Positions 10,913-22,203 of a stretch of 64,000 nt of DNA are shown piece after piece. The notes beneath the pieces were generated by a model, which was not told where the DNA came from, searched no databases, and was given only the letters and a program-made list of their open reading frames with translations. Each line of letters opens with the position of its first letter. Positions within the stretch are counted from its first letter, which is position 1. Both the position numbers and the translations under genes were made by a program. The DNA lies in NCBI GenBank assembly GCA_030770425.1, contig JASJFT010000106.1, positions 1 to 64,000 of the forward strand, given 5' to 3'. This DNA comes from Darksidea phi. Lineage: Eukaryota > Ascomycota > Dothideomycetes > Pleosporales > Lentitheciaceae.

Positions 10913-12401
10913 CTTGTCCGACGTGAAAGAGCGGAACTGGAGATTTCAGACCAACAGAGGCTCTTATAAAATGTTGGGAAGGAGTTATGTGCGTCTTCAT
11001 TGCGAGCAAAAGAGTCGTCTCCAAACGGCAATGCCCAGAGTTGTCGTAGGCGAAATTTCTTTTCAAATACGGAGAATATACCGAGAATAGCTTGCAAGAT
11101 ATCACCAGGAAAAGAAAGGGCGCGGAACGTATATGATGATATGCACTCATATGGGCTCTTGGCCGACTGGTCAAGTGAATAAATGTAGTCGTCACCAGGG
11201 GTGCGAAGGGCAGCGGAGAGAGACATAGTTTCGGTTTCGAAAAAGTCTGAGGCTTCAAAGAGCAGTTGACGATCTGTAAAATAGAGACAACGATTAGAAA
11301 GCAAGCCTTTTTGATATGTCCACCCTCGAGAAGCCCATGTACTGGACTGGATGAGGTTCTCAGTTGCTTGCATTTGGAACCTGCCGTAACCACCAAGGCG
11401 AATAATAGGATAAGTGAGCCGAGCGCGGCTTACTCCTGGAAGGCCTTTATTTGGGTCATTCCCGTCATATGCGACCGAAGAAGGCGTTGGAATAGATGGC
11501 ATCCATTTGCCGAATTTGCGTGAGACGCTCTTTGATATTTTCCTGGGGAATACAATAACGGTCGATTCAGAGGTAACGAAATCCGAGGCGGGTGCAAGTA
11601 GTCATGACATCCTCGATGGTTTGCGGGAGTTGGGATGGCAACCTTGAGGCCTCTGACGACTCGCTAATGGTTGTCTAAACGCAGCAGTCATTAGTAAATG
11701 TCGCGAATAGAAGGCAAACCCTGACATGAGCTTTGTGTTACAGGCAAACCGGCCTTGCCCTGCAAAGGACTAGTACGCTCGATGTTGACAGCAGACATCG
11801 AAGGAGTTGACTTACAGATGCAGAGCCCCAGACGTAACTTAGAGCCACATATCTGTCTCCCACGGGTAGTGATATCAGGCAACATCGCTTGCAATCAATA
11901 ACCGTCAACCACGGCATCTCGTGTGATGGTACCTTGTCCTCACTGTAAGCCTGATACTTTTCTAGCCACCTCTGCACTACGTCAAAATCGATCATTGCTG
12001 GAACCGGCACAATGGGCAACATCTTCTCTAGAGGCAGAACATGCCATTTGGTAAGAAGACGATTGGGTCTCTGCTGGGTCCACACGAACACCGCAACGCG
12101 CCGTCTGTCATAGTTACGGAATAGCTTTCGAGTAATAGCGGTGGGGGGAAGGGGGGGCATCATGGCTGTAATATAGCTCGAGGTCGTTGTCGGCATCCTC
12201 CAGCTCGACGTCGCTGGACTCACCATCGCTGTGCTTGGTTTCAGGGGCTTCGGCGGACTTGTAGTCTGTGACCTCGGGGTTCTGACTGATACTACGACCA
12301 CGACTAGCGGTAACACGCTGTCCTGTCTGCACTAGACTACCAACCAGCTCAGTCAGTGAAGGCAAGCTGGTGGGTGGAGCCCCATATCCAAGGCATATCA
12401 A

Positions 12402-13022
12402 CCACTAGGCAGATAGAAGCAGTCGTTGCCAGAACACGTGAATTTGGCGGTACTCGATATCGCGGCACCATACAAGTTGCCATATGGATAGCAGATTCGG
12501 GATTCCTACGTCTGGATTGGGTGTCCGCAATAGAGATTTCGGCGCGGTCACTTCGTACATGGAAAACCAGGCTCACCACTATTGCTGTAACCGAAATTTG
12601 ATTCTCATGAAGGCTTGGTTCTTCTGCCTTGCGCCCTAGAAAACGAGAATCGGATTTGGGTCATCAAAGCTGAGGGAGCTGCCTCGTCATTGGATGCCTT
12701 GTGCGGCTGGAAAGGCTACCTGGAGCCTGCTGATTGGTGGCGATGTGCATATCGGATTTGGGTCATGGAGGGGTTCTCAGCCATGGCGTCTTCATTGGAT
12801 ATAGTAATCTCGGGGCCTTTCCTGATTGGCACCGACGTGTATATCAGATTTGGGCCGCTGAAAACGGACGTGGGTCTTCACCGGTGCCCCAAGGTAATCT
12901 TGGCGCCTTCAGCCTATCTTTTGCCCCTTCAACCTCCGCGCCCCTGGAAAATTCCGACCGCTTGTGCATCTTTATCATTCCTATGAACATTCCACAAGAA
13001 CAGTGAGACGGATCCGATCACC
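12402..13022. repeat. Degenerate ~95-base tandem repeat upstream of ankyrin gene
   Basis: Between the HET pseudogene and the Clr5-ankyrin gene, the motif atcggatttgggtcat begins at 12649 and 12751, with a diverged third copy at 12843 (atcagatttgggccgc). A second shared block (TCATTGGAT and, later, TGATTGG with a following TGG/GCACC) sits at similar distances inside the units. Spacing is 102 and then 92 bases. No gene is supported here. The repeat lies 180-370 bases upstream of the ankyrin gene ATG, so it could be promoter-proximal, but it may equally be an old duplicated scrap. Confidence 0.5.
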
Positions 13023-16000
13023 ATGAGCGGGTGTCGTCGTCCGCGCATACCCACTGGAGAATGGGAACGGCACAAGGCTGAGATCCGTCTGCTCTACCTA
13101 GACGAGAAAAGGAAACTTGAGGGCCAAGATGGAATCATAGATATGATGCAAAAATTGTACGGGTTTGTTGCAAGGTTAGTCGATGACTCTTTACTCGCTT
13201 GTTGTTCGACGACCTGAACTGACGAGTGAGCAGCAAGTCTCAGTATGAGACTCGACTGAAGAAGTGGAACTTTCGGAAATACACGACGGAAGCAACTTGG
13301 AAAGCAGTCGCAGATGCGCTCCAAAACCGCGAGGGGAAAAGCAGTGAAGTGTACATCCACGGCGAACTGGTGAGCCGCGAGAAGATCCAGAAAGAGCTCA
13401 GAAGACATCGAATATCTGTCAATCCTCAAGGCTTGCTTGGTAGGTGCGCCGCACTAAAAAGGAAATGGATGTTGATCCAGTGCAGATTCAGAATTGCGGC
13501 TTCCAGTGGAGGTTGATATCAAGACACCAACACTGTCTATCCCGACACCATGTGTTCGACAGACAACACCCCTCATGTCATCCTCTCCACTCATTTCACA
13601 CGATGGACCTCACTGGTCCCTGGACAATCCGAGCACTTCTCTCGCCCGGACGGATATCACACGTAGGGCTCCAATAGTTCCGCAGTCCTCCCACCACGGC
13701 TCTCGATATTCTGCAATTATGAATATCCAACCCGCGGAAACAGCGACAAGCACCAACAGCTTTCTAGTCGGCGAGCGAGCAGACTCCTTCCCGCCACTCT
13801 CAGTCAGGAGAGTCGAAGGTTTCACTGGTGCCCAAACTACGAGTATCCTACAATGGGTACACAAGATCAGCGCAAATGCCACCTTCAGAGGGTTTTTTGA
13901 TGACCAAACCCTCCAGCTGCATAGCGTCCTTGCTACCTTACCCGAGGAAAGACGATTCTTTGGAGACGTACACCGCCAGCTATACAAGGAAACATATCAA
14001 GCAAGACTTGTATATTTCGTAGTTTATGGCTTGATAAACAATCTCATCGATGTAGATGACACGGAAGATTCCAGATCTCCTTCCCAGGTCATCTACTTGG
14101 CCGGACTCCAGCAGATATTCTCCCTCTCTGAAATGAGTTTCTCTACACTCTTGGATTCAGTACCGGCACACTACACTCGAGCTTTGGAACAGGGGCTCTT
14201 GAGAGGGGCTGTTCAGCTGAATAAGCCAAAAGCGGTTCGACTTCTCTTACAACGTGGCCAAGACCCTAACCTACCATTCCGTTACGTACCACGTCATCAT
14301 CATCCAGGATTTTTTGATTTGGATTCTTCTGCGCTCTTGACCGTAGCCTGTTATCGTGGATACGTTGATATCATCCGAATGCTTCTAGAATATGGGGCGG
14401 GCCCATGTCATCTTGGTTTCGAACAAAAGAAGGGTGAAACGTTGTCAGATGCCGAAGTAGAGATTATCGGGATGCTCCTTTGCAAGGTCCCTCACCCCGG
14501 ATGGGAAAATGCAATACATTTCACACGATACTATTGTGACGACACCAGAGTGATCCTGAAAATCATCGACGCCTTTCAGGTCGCACATCATGAGTATTTT
14601 CTCGACCTCCTATCTGATATCACACGTTCAGAGGATATCCATACTGTCTCCATTGCAGTTAGAAACATCTTGGAAGGAATGAGTTCGGCCACAAGTTCAT
14701 CTACTGTTTCGTGTTATTCCGTATCATATGCGGCAGGCGAGGCACTTAAAAATGTGGCATCACATTACCACAAGGACACTGTTCTTCATTTACTCGACGC
14801 TCTTTTACTCACTAGAGCCCAACCATCACCAGATTGTCTCTTCAATGCGGTTAAGAGTCGAAACATGGGGGCCGTAGAACATTTCCTAGCCCTAGGCGTT
14901 GATGCTAATGAACCTCTACCTCTACGGGATAAAACTTGGAAACCAAAACCAAAACCTACTGCACTAAGTGAAGCAGTCCGAAATTCTTTCGACGAGGCAT
15001 TCAATCTGTTTGAAGAGAGAGGTTTCGTCTCTAGAGCCGTGCGGAATTTGTACAGTCTTGTACCCCTACTTTCAGCAGCAAGCAAGGCGGGAAACGCAGG
15101 TCTGTTGCACCATTTATTACGACACCGTGATTTTCCAACGGTAGATTTTCCAACGGTAGATTTCGAAACTCCTCCCTCCCTTCGGGACCTTTTTTACCAC
15201 ACTCTCGCGCGCATCCTCAGCAAGCTGTTGCCTGGTGCTTTCCGCGGCCAAAATGTTCACATAACCAACCTCCTCTTGGATCTAGGAGTCACTCCCTCTA
15301 AAGATTTGATCAAGCACGCGATTTGCTCCCGAAACTATGGTCTTTTAGAAACAGTCCTTGGGCTCATTCCTGACCCTTGGAACAGGGAAGTAAGCCTCCC
15401 TATTGGAGATGATTTCGGGATAGAGTATGTCGCCGAATACGGTGACATTGAGGTCATGAAGATACTACTCAAAGCACATTTTCCTGTGAATACGAATTTC
15501 GAAACTTCGGGCGCTACGGACGAGAGACTACGGCTCATGCAGGTTCCAACGGGGCCCCATGTTTCAATGCGCTATCTTTCTCTATTATCTGCGGCCGTAC
15601 TATTCGATAATGAGACTATCATACCAGAGATCATAAAAGGAGGAGCCAGACTCAACAGCCACAAAAATCGCCTCGGTCCACTAGCTGCTGCAGTATTAAC
15701 CAATAACCTCCCATTGGTCGATTACTTCTTCAGTAATGGGGCAGACGCATTGGACGAGCCGGCCGCGACCATTGCATGTCTCAGAGATCAAACTGTCGTT
15801 TTGGAGAAGATAATTGGTGAATACACTCGACAATATCCGACAAGAATAAGAAGATTTGGATCAGAATTACTCAACAAAGCAATCGAACGGGGGAATCTAT
15901 ACCAGTTTCAGCTTCTCTTAGGTGTCAGTGACATCGAATCCTTTGACACGCATGGGATGAACGCCATTGGGGCAGCAATACGGCACAACAGACTCAACGT

Positions 16001-16826
16001 GCTGCATTTACTACTGAATCATGGCGTAAATATCCATGGGATCTCTTCCAAAGGATATGGTGAAGGAATTGGACAAACAGCCATTCTACAATCTGTCGGT
16101 TGCGGAAAACTGCCGATAGTCCGAGCGTTAGTTGCGCATGGAGCAGACCTGCACATGCCTGCCAGCTATGGACACCGTCTCACGGCTTTACAGAAAGCAG
16201 CGGAATCCGGAAATGCTGACATCGTAAGATACTTGCTGGATGAAAGCGCAGATCCAAATGAGGCACCGGCACTATCCGCAGGAGGGACAGCGCTACAACT
16301 GGCAGCGCTCAAAGGCCATGCCGGCATCGCCGAAATACTCGTTAAAGCGGGTGCAGAAGTCAACGCAGCCCCTGCGCGGTTGTATGGACGTACCGCCTTC
16401 GAGGGTGCTGCGGAGCATGGCCGGATTGATATGATGCTCTACCTGTTTGAGCACGGGGCCGATCTTCTATCGAATGATGCACGCCAATACCGACGAGCTG
16501 TGTCCTACGCCAAGAAAAACAAACAGCACGCTGCGTGTGACTTGGTGGAAAAGTTATACCTCGGAGCTCAAGAACGAGCACGGGAGGAAACATCGATGTT
16601 AGGGATTGATGACAGTTTTGCACTGAGTCAGGAGCGCAATATCAATGACGGGTCTACGACGGCGGGAAACGATGTGCCTGTCTCTTTGGGAGGGAATTCG
16701 ATCTTCAACAATGGAGAACCATCCACAATGACTAGCGATGCCGCCGGTGAGGCAGGAACTTTCAACATCGACGACTGGATAGCCAATCCTTCACCAGGAC
16801 CCGTGTGCGCTATCGGAGGATTCTGA
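13023..16826 (+). CDS. Clr5-domain ankyrin-repeat protein
   Basis: Three exons: 13023-13174, 13234-13439 and from about 13486 to 16826, with introns of 59 and about 46 bases; an acceptor at 13503 is an equally framed alternative. The product is about 1232 residues. Residues 12-66 form a Clr5 domain (EWERHKAEIRLLYLDEKRKL, then QYETRLKKWNFRKY), a fungal helix-turn-helix-like module. After a Ser/Thr/Pro-rich linker come scattered ankyrin repeats: early ones around residues 350-420 (KAVRLLLQRG, GYVDIIRMLLEYG) and a tight block at about 950-1140 (GNADIVRYLLDESADPN, GTALQLAALKGHAGIAEILVKAGAEVN, GRIDMMLYLFEHGAD). The tail is acidic and polar. Clr5-ankyrin proteins are expanded in ascomycetes and often lie near HET genes; proposed roles are chromatin or NLR-like sensing, none proven. 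The frame is intact over 3.3 kb, in contrast to the neighbouring HET pseudogene. Confidence 0.8.
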
Positions 16827-17664
16827 TCTTGACTACTTTCCTTCAAATGTTTCTTTTGGCAACCTAAGACGTCGGCCTTTTCTCCGCAAAGCTGGATGGG
16901 ATCCGGTATCGTGTCTTCCCTGGTCATCGCTTGATGACTATTTCTTAGCCCCTGAAGTCCTTTAGCAACAATGTTGACCCTACGAATCTCATTACCGTAC
17001 CAATAAAACCCTTGATCAAATTTGAATCGAACATCGATTATAATTATATCTTCTAAAAGAAAGAATATAATAAGCTTATATTTATAAAAAGTCGGTTTAT
17101 ATATCTACTAAATATACTATAAATAGTATAGATTTATTAACTAGGACGATACGCCTGGGAGACAAATCCGGGGACATCTCTCCGGGGCGATTAATCTTCC
17201 CGGAGAGGCATCCCAGTCAGATTTATCGCCCCGGAGAGACGTCCCTGGATTTGTCACGCCTCGGCTCAGAAATTCCTCGGTTTCGATTTGCGTTCACTAC
17301 GATCAGTCATCATCTACATTGACAATATCTTTTTTTATAGCCGATAGGTCAGTTTATAAGAGAGTAGGGATGACGTAGAATCGATTTTCTGCTTCGGCCG
17401 AGGTTTTAGCCGATATGAGGGGCAGATCACTGCCGCTTTTGGCGATGACTAAGCTTCGTCTGCACGAATGTTGACTAAACCTACAACCATACGAGAAAGA
17501 CTAAGAAAGCTTGCGGCGTATAAATGCGACCGACTACGCCTTGATGAGATTTCATGTCTACAAAGTAACACACTAGTCTTCATTGTCCTTGCTTTGGAAT
17601 CAAAATTCCTACTTTAATACTATATTATCCGCAATCTCCTTCTGACTATCCACCCTACACCATC
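16827..17664. other. AT-rich intergenic with hairpin
   Basis: About 840 bases. Positions 17035-17140 are strongly AT-rich with TA-rich steps, as in RIP-mutated fungal repeats. This is followed by the GC-rich inverted repeat annotated separately. From about 17400 onward it becomes ordinary promoter-like sequence leading to the SnoaL-like gene at 17665. No gene is seen. Confidence 0.5.
17161..17255. repeat. 95-base inverted repeat (hairpin) with 37-base arms
   Basis: Left arm 17161-17197 and right arm 17219-17255 are reverse complements except for three or four positions, mainly transitions. The core ctctccggggcgat is shared. A 21-base loop contains a third, more diverged copy of the same block in inverse orientation, so nested hairpins are possible. 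The unit lies just after an AT-rich stretch. It could be a remnant of a foldback or MITE-type element; no target duplication was recognised. Confidence 0.7.
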
Positions 17665-18354
17665 ATGTCGAACGAAAAGGCAGAATTTTATAGGGAAAAG
17701 CTTGATGAGCTTTATGCGATTATTCAACGCTTGCGCCCTTCTTCTTCTGTCGAAGATTTCAATGAGTTTGCCTCGCGTTTCACTGCCGACTGCACCGTCA
17801 ACTTAAGGAGCATGAACATCCACCATGAACCAAGCATCTCGCCTCGAGAAGTCGCAGATGACATGGAAGAGATAGTTGGGAAATACTTCATCGAGAAACG
17901 AGAAGTAATGCAGTTTTCACTTGCGCAAGACGGCCATACAGTGTTCTGCGAAACCAAGTTGCGACTAAATGTCATGGGTGAGTCATCACGTAGGGACAGG
18001 GTCGACTTCCTATGGATTTGATAGACGCACTGGTACATCCTTGCAGGAATTCCGCTAATCATTTCCCACGATGTAGGCGATATCGTCGACCCGTATTTCG
18101 AAACCCAAGTTGTGACATTTGATGATACGGGGCTGGTCAAGGTTCTGAAGACGTATTGCTGTTGGAGTCCTATTCTGCGTAGAGTGCAGCAAAAGACAGG
18201 TGAAGGGCCGTATGCTCCAGGTGAGCCGGAGACTTGGTTCGCAGCCCAGGCCAAACAAACGGCGGCACGAAAAATCGGCATTAGCAAACAAGAAGATAAT
18301 AACGAAAGTCGTGGGGAATCGAAAGGTCGTGTTCGGGGTACTTGTTGTTCTTGA
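17665..18354 (+). CDS. SnoaL-like small protein
   Basis: Exon 1 is 17665-17977, exon 2 is 18047-18354, with a 69-base intron (GTGAGT...TTGCAG). The product is 206 residues. Residues 1-100 form an alpha then beta pattern (KLDELYAIIQRL, FNEFASRFTADCTVNL, VADDMEEIVGKYF, VFCETKLRLNV), and exon 2 continues with VGDIVDPYFETQVVTFDDTG and LKTYCCWSPI. This order resembles the cone-shaped NTF2/SnoaL-like fold common in short fungal proteins. The C terminus is polar and ends RGTCCS. Fungal SnoaL-like proteins are mostly uncharacterised; some act as small hydrolases or isomerases, others only bind ligands. The assignment rests on pattern, not on an exact motif. The gene stands alone between HET-related relics. 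Confidence 0.6.
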
Positions 18355-18449
18355 ACGTTGTATGTGTAAAGATAGGCACTGGGTTGTTGTTATATTCTTA
18401 TTCGGGGTCCTAATAATAGAATAGAGGCGTAGTTAAATAGCCAGCTAAT

Positions 18450-18854
18450 TCACGGCCGAGGGTGTGGGAGTTTGTCTTCCGATTGGGTTCCTCTGAAATT
18501 GACTGTGTCAAGGGACAGCTTCGTCAATTCATCTACTGTGACATTCATATTCACTGCATTCTGAGCGGTCGGCCCAAAAGCCTCCTTGTCCCGGGGAACA
18601 TCCCATTCAGCATCTATCCCGTTGGCGGCAATCGCAGCTCTTCCTATTAGTTCGTATTGCGCCGCTTCATCATAGCCGTCGAGAAGTGGCCCAGTGAATG
18701 GCTTCCTACGAACAGCACAAGCGCTAGAGTTCCAAAGCTGGACAATGATGTTTCCTGGTTGACAATTGGGAGGGACGAGGCCAATCATAGTATTTGAGCC
18801 GGCGAATAATCGTGGCGACGTTTCGCTTTGAAGGGTAGCCGAGTGAAGCAACAA
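18450..18854 (-). pseudogene. C-terminal remnant of a HET-family protein
   Basis: A 134-codon minus-strand frame carries SPRLFAGSNTMIGLVPPNCQPGN and later YELIGRAAIA. This is the pattern of the C-terminal barrel region of long HET proteins (R.F....G..GL.P....GD.I..L.......LR....Y.LIG..Y). Everything N-terminal, including the HET domain, is missing: upstream sequence on the minus strand (18855-19000) has no matching motif. It could be transcribed as a short orphan protein, but a truncated relic is more likely. It reinforces that the 9.5-18.9 kb stretch has held at least two HET-type genes. Confidence 0.55.
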
Positions 18855-19951
18855 GATTTAATAACAACCCCGTACTTGTGTATATAGCTCTATAAAGCTG
18901 TAGAATGCGCGTCCAAGAGTATCGTCGTGGATCTTCAGCCCGGTGGGGGTAAGTATAAAGGTGGTAAGGCTTAGTGATCCACTGGGTGTGCAGAAACGTT
19001 GGGCCGGGGCCCGGTTCAAGTTTCTATAGGAAACTTAGAGTAAGAAAGGTGGCACCGCTTCGAAAGCTCTCTAGAGTTTACCAGCGCTAGTGGGGAGGGC
19101 GGCCAACCCTCTCTAGTCATAGCCTTTGTGCGGGAGCGATTTTGTAGGCAGTTCTAGACAACTGAGTCGCTGACTGGAGGCATAGCCGAAGTTGACTCGG
19201 ATCACATGGCTGCGGGGCTATAGTCGGCGCGTATGCATGGCTCCGCTGTAGACTAAGTAAATTACGCAATGCTAGTTACGTGAGATGTGCTTAATCGTAT
19301 CGCAATAACGTTAGCCTATATTAATAATTACTTCATTAAAGGTACTAACACGCGTCGTTACATTGCGTGAATCTCTGTGCGATAACTGCCACAATGCAGA
19401 TAGCAGCTTTAAAATGCTATAGTCAAGTTTGCAGGCTTAAGTAGCGGCAAGAGCCTAATAATAATGTAGTACTAGGAGAAGTCTGTTTTGCGACAAAAGA
19501 AAGCTCTCTACCAATGAGGCGCGGTAACGATACTAATATACTCGAAGTACTATATTTTAGACTATAAGAGGACTTAATATAGAGCTATCTAGGAAGCCTG
19601 CCTATAGAATTTTAATACAAAATATTCAGGCGTTGTAGCGCAATCAGTCAAAAACGCGCATTGATTTTGGTGGGACGTCCCACTGACTGGTGTGTCCCAC
19701 TGAGTGGTGGAACACGATGTGGCAGTAGCTTAGTCATCCGGTAAGGTTTCGCCCAGCACGAGCAGTGCCTCAGATTGCTTTTCACCCTGTGCAACATTCC
19801 CCTTCACCGTGGCCATTGTCGCTTCGCAATGCGCCCTTCGGCCCATAACATGCACTCCCTCCCGTACATTTTCCGTCCACGACAACCCGCAGCTGCTGGG
19901 CCACGTCAACCCTGACCCACAACAAAACCGTGCGGTACCACCCCTGCGGCC
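18855..19951. other. Gene-free stretch, probably decayed repeat
   Basis: About 1.1 kb dense in stop codons in all frames, with many TAG/CTA and TATA-type words and mixed GC content. It looks like eroded repetitive sequence. A perfect 14-base palindrome, gtgggacgtcccac, sits at 19670-19683 and is followed by further tgtcccac/gtgggac-like halves. No protein motif could be followed. Confidence 0.45.
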
Positions 19952-20812
19952 ATGCTCAACTCCAGATACGCTCCGAGGACGCCACGCGAGGCGCTGCGCC
20001 AGTCAACAGCTGAGAAGCAGAAGCAAGAGAAGGTCAAGGCAACGCGTCTGTTGGGCCGCCTGCAATGGAAGGCGCAGTCACTCGTCGCGTCGTACATGCG
20101 GGCCCAGGACATTGTGACTGCTGGCGTCGAGCAGAACGGCCAGCCTAACGTGCGTGTAGAGCTGGCGTTTGCCTTCATGCTCGGCACGAACAGCGTAAGC
20201 AGTGCCCCCGCTCACCCGCACAACGGATGCGAGACTACCTATTAGCAGGAGCAGGCCGAAGCCATGTTCAAAGTAGACTTCTTCGAGTTCTACGCCCTCC
20301 TTGAACGATACATTGTCGTCTGCCTTGGAGTCGTTGGCATTCATGTTTCCGAAGCCCCGCGCGTGAACATAAACCCCCTCGTCCATGTCACAAACCCACA
20401 TCTACGGCACACGAGGCCAGATGCCACACACTCCTTCCACGCGAACATCCTCGAAGCGCTCGACCAGACGAGCTGTCCACTGCATACATCCTTGGGCAGT
20501 CAGGAGGTCCGCATCCAGCTCGGCTACGCCAAGGATTATCGGAATGCCTGGAAGGATGCGGACGAACATGGTGGGCCGAAGGAGGAGTCTCGGAGGAAGT
20601 TACCGGACTTCGACCTACACAAAATGCTCTACCACATTCTAAAGGGATGTGGGGACGCTCACGGTGTTGTCCAAGACCAAGCTAGTCCTTCTCTCAACGC
20701 CATCACCAGCAGGAACTTTGAGCCGCAGCCAAGTTCGTACGAGGCAATGCGTAACCCAGACGCTCCACTCGAATCCATGGACGATGCCATGGATGTGGAC
20801 GACTGGATCTGA
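19952..20812 (+). CDS. Conserved fungal protein of unknown function
   Basis: Exon 1 is 19952-20194, exon 2 is 20249-20812, with a 54-base intron (GTAAGC...TTAGCAG). The product is 268 residues. The N-terminal third is basic and helical (EALRQSTAEKQKQEKVKATR). Exon 2 begins EQAEAMFKVDFFEFYALLER, which continues the exon 1 end AFAFMLGTNS without a break. Later blocks are HSFHANILEALD, GYAKDYRNAWKDADEH and an acidic tail ending DDAMDVDDWI. I have the impression of a family kept across Pezizomycotina, but cannot name it. There is no signal peptide or membrane helix, so it is probably nuclear or cytosolic. The ATG is preceded in frame by a TGA, which supports the start. Confidence 0.65.
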
Positions 20813-21081
20813 AACCCCACTCTTCCCTCCCGCAGCCAGCCTTACTGTGGACTCTTCCTAGCTTGCGCCAACTACCGCACCTTAGTTAGATACCCGACCT
20901 CTGTACGAGCGCGCATTGCACCATGCGATATGGGAATCTGTTCAGCACATTTGACCGCTCGGGCAAAAGACATCTCAAGGTAAGGAAATGTTTTCAATAT
21001 GTACAGCGAAGGTCGACCCTGCCTGCCCGCAGACTTCCACTCGGTTCTTTTCCTCCTTCCACCCCCCCTGGCGATTCAGCC

Positions 21082-22203
21082 TTAGACGCTATCATACATA
21101 ATGTTCACCGGCATCTTTGGTTCGCATTCGATACCGCTCTTCATGCGTATTTCTGCTTCTCGCACCTGGTCGTCCTCTAGAAGACTGTCCGCTCTTGCTC
21201 TGTTCGCCTCCGTCTTGGCGTGCTTCGTGTTCTCATTCTCCTTCACCGCATCACCTCTCTCTTGCACCATCTCCCACCGGCATCTCTCCTTGCAATCCCA
21301 ACACACTGCTCTCTTGCATATCTGGACGTCGTATTTCCACTCGTGCCGATTCAACATTACTTGGCAGTGATTGCAGTCCAGCGGGATGATGACCGTCTCC
21401 GTGTCCCCACGCCGCCGCGCAATCGTTAACCCTTTGCTCGTCCGTGTCTTAAACTTCAGCTCGCTTCCATCGTCTTCTTCCACACCATCGAACACAACCA
21501 CTCTATCGAATTTGCACCACCAAGCCGGCCGCCCTGTCTTCTCCGTCCTCGCACGCACAGACGAGCCTGTGAACGCCTCCATCTGAGCTGCTGGGCCGGG
21601 TAGAATGCATCCATTCAACATGGGTTGTGGTGGTGTAAAAGTGCGAACTCTCTCATCATGCTTGCCTTTTTTCGGTGAGAGATTCAGGCGGTCTTGGAGG
21701 AGCTGGGTGGGCGACTTAAGAGCTGCTTTGGACCGGTTTTGCGAGTTTCGAATAAGATCGTGGCGAAGTTCAAGCTCAGATTTCGGTTTTGAGGCATCCG
21801 CTGTGGCGGCACTGGTGCCCAGATTGAGTTCGGCGGGGCGACGGAGACGACGCGCTGTGGAGTCGGACCGCTGAGGGCCTGATGTGGATCGTACCGACGA
21901 GGTCTGTTTCAGTGTAACGGAAGACGCGACCGATAGGGGTCGAGATGTTGATGGCGAGGCCAGGCCTTCGTTATCAGAAAGGAAGACGCCAGAGTCTCGA
22001 TCTCGTGCGTTCCGTTCCTGCTTAGACTCGCCGCGAGCGAGGTTGTGGTCAATAGGGGACGAGGTCACTTTAGTGTCAAGAGCGGCCTGCTGGTCATATG
22101 ACGCCGCGGCGAGAGCATTGGCTATTTCAGCCATTGCGTTAGTTTTCGGGAGCGAGTATACCCTTCCGTCGAGTAAGGAGTGGATGTGTATGGCTTTTGG
22201 CAT
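21082..22203 (-). CDS. Hypothetical protein with C-terminal Cys cluster
   Basis: The open minus-strand frame runs to 22326. I choose the Met at 22203 (373 residues, MPKAIHIHSLLDGRVY) because the preceding 41 codons are Cys- and Phe-rich and unlike a real N terminus; the Met at 22134 is another option. Residues 50-200 are Ser/Thr/Arg/Lys-rich and probably disordered (SRPLSVASSVTLKQ, SPTQLLQDRLNLSPKK). The last third is ordered: AWWCKFDRVVVFDG, GLTIARRRGDTETVIIPLDC, then HCQV and CKRAVCWDCKERC, a set of His/Cys pairs that may bind zinc. A charged coiled tail follows. I do not recognise the family. It converges with the gene ending at 20812. Confidence 0.6.
   Translation of the reverse strand: MPKAIHIHSLLDGRVYSLPKTNAMAEIANALAAASYDQQAALDTKVTSSPIDHNLARGESKQERNARDRDSGVFLSDNEGLASPSTSRPLSVASSVTLKQTSSVRSTSGPQRSDSTARRLRRPAELNLGTSAATADASKPKSELELRHDLIRNSQNRSKAALKSPTQLLQDRLNLSPKKGKHDERVRTFTPPQPMLNGCILPGPAAQMEAFTGSSVRARTEKTGRPAWWCKFDRVVVFDGVEEDDGSELKFKTRTSKGLTIARRRGDTETVIIPLDCNHCQVMLNRHEWKYDVQICKRAVCWDCKERCRWEMVQERGDAVKENENTKHAKTEANRARADSLLEDDQVREAEIRMKSGIECEPKMPVNIMYDSV

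Larger units (their letters stand above)
9534..12401 (-). pseudogene. HET-domain protein pseudogene, split by a LINE
   Basis: On the minus strand the remains of a heterokaryon-incompatibility (HET) protein can be followed from about 12401 to 9534 (counting down). The hallmark HET motifs are present: YVALSYVWGS near 11830, IDRYCIPQEN near 11560, GNDPNKGLPGVS near 11450 and RGWTYQKGLLSNRCLYFT near 11320, then FPSWSWTGWYGG near 10045. A normal intron (11675-11815, GTAAGT...TTTAG) lies between the first two. The gene is broken several times: a frame change in a C-rich run near 12150, a TGA at about 11567-11569 where a Trp is usual, a frame change near 11480, an 836-base LINE insertion (10063-10898) inside the FPSW motif, and a TGA at 10017-10019. 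HET proteins trigger cell death on contact between unlike fungal individuals. Many genomes carry inactive copies, and this is one. Confidence 0.85.

Noticed and set aside
11561..11575. RIP as the cause of the TGA in the HET pseudogene
   Set aside because: A TGG to TGA change is not in the CpA/TpG context typical of RIP, so RIP is not supported at this site.
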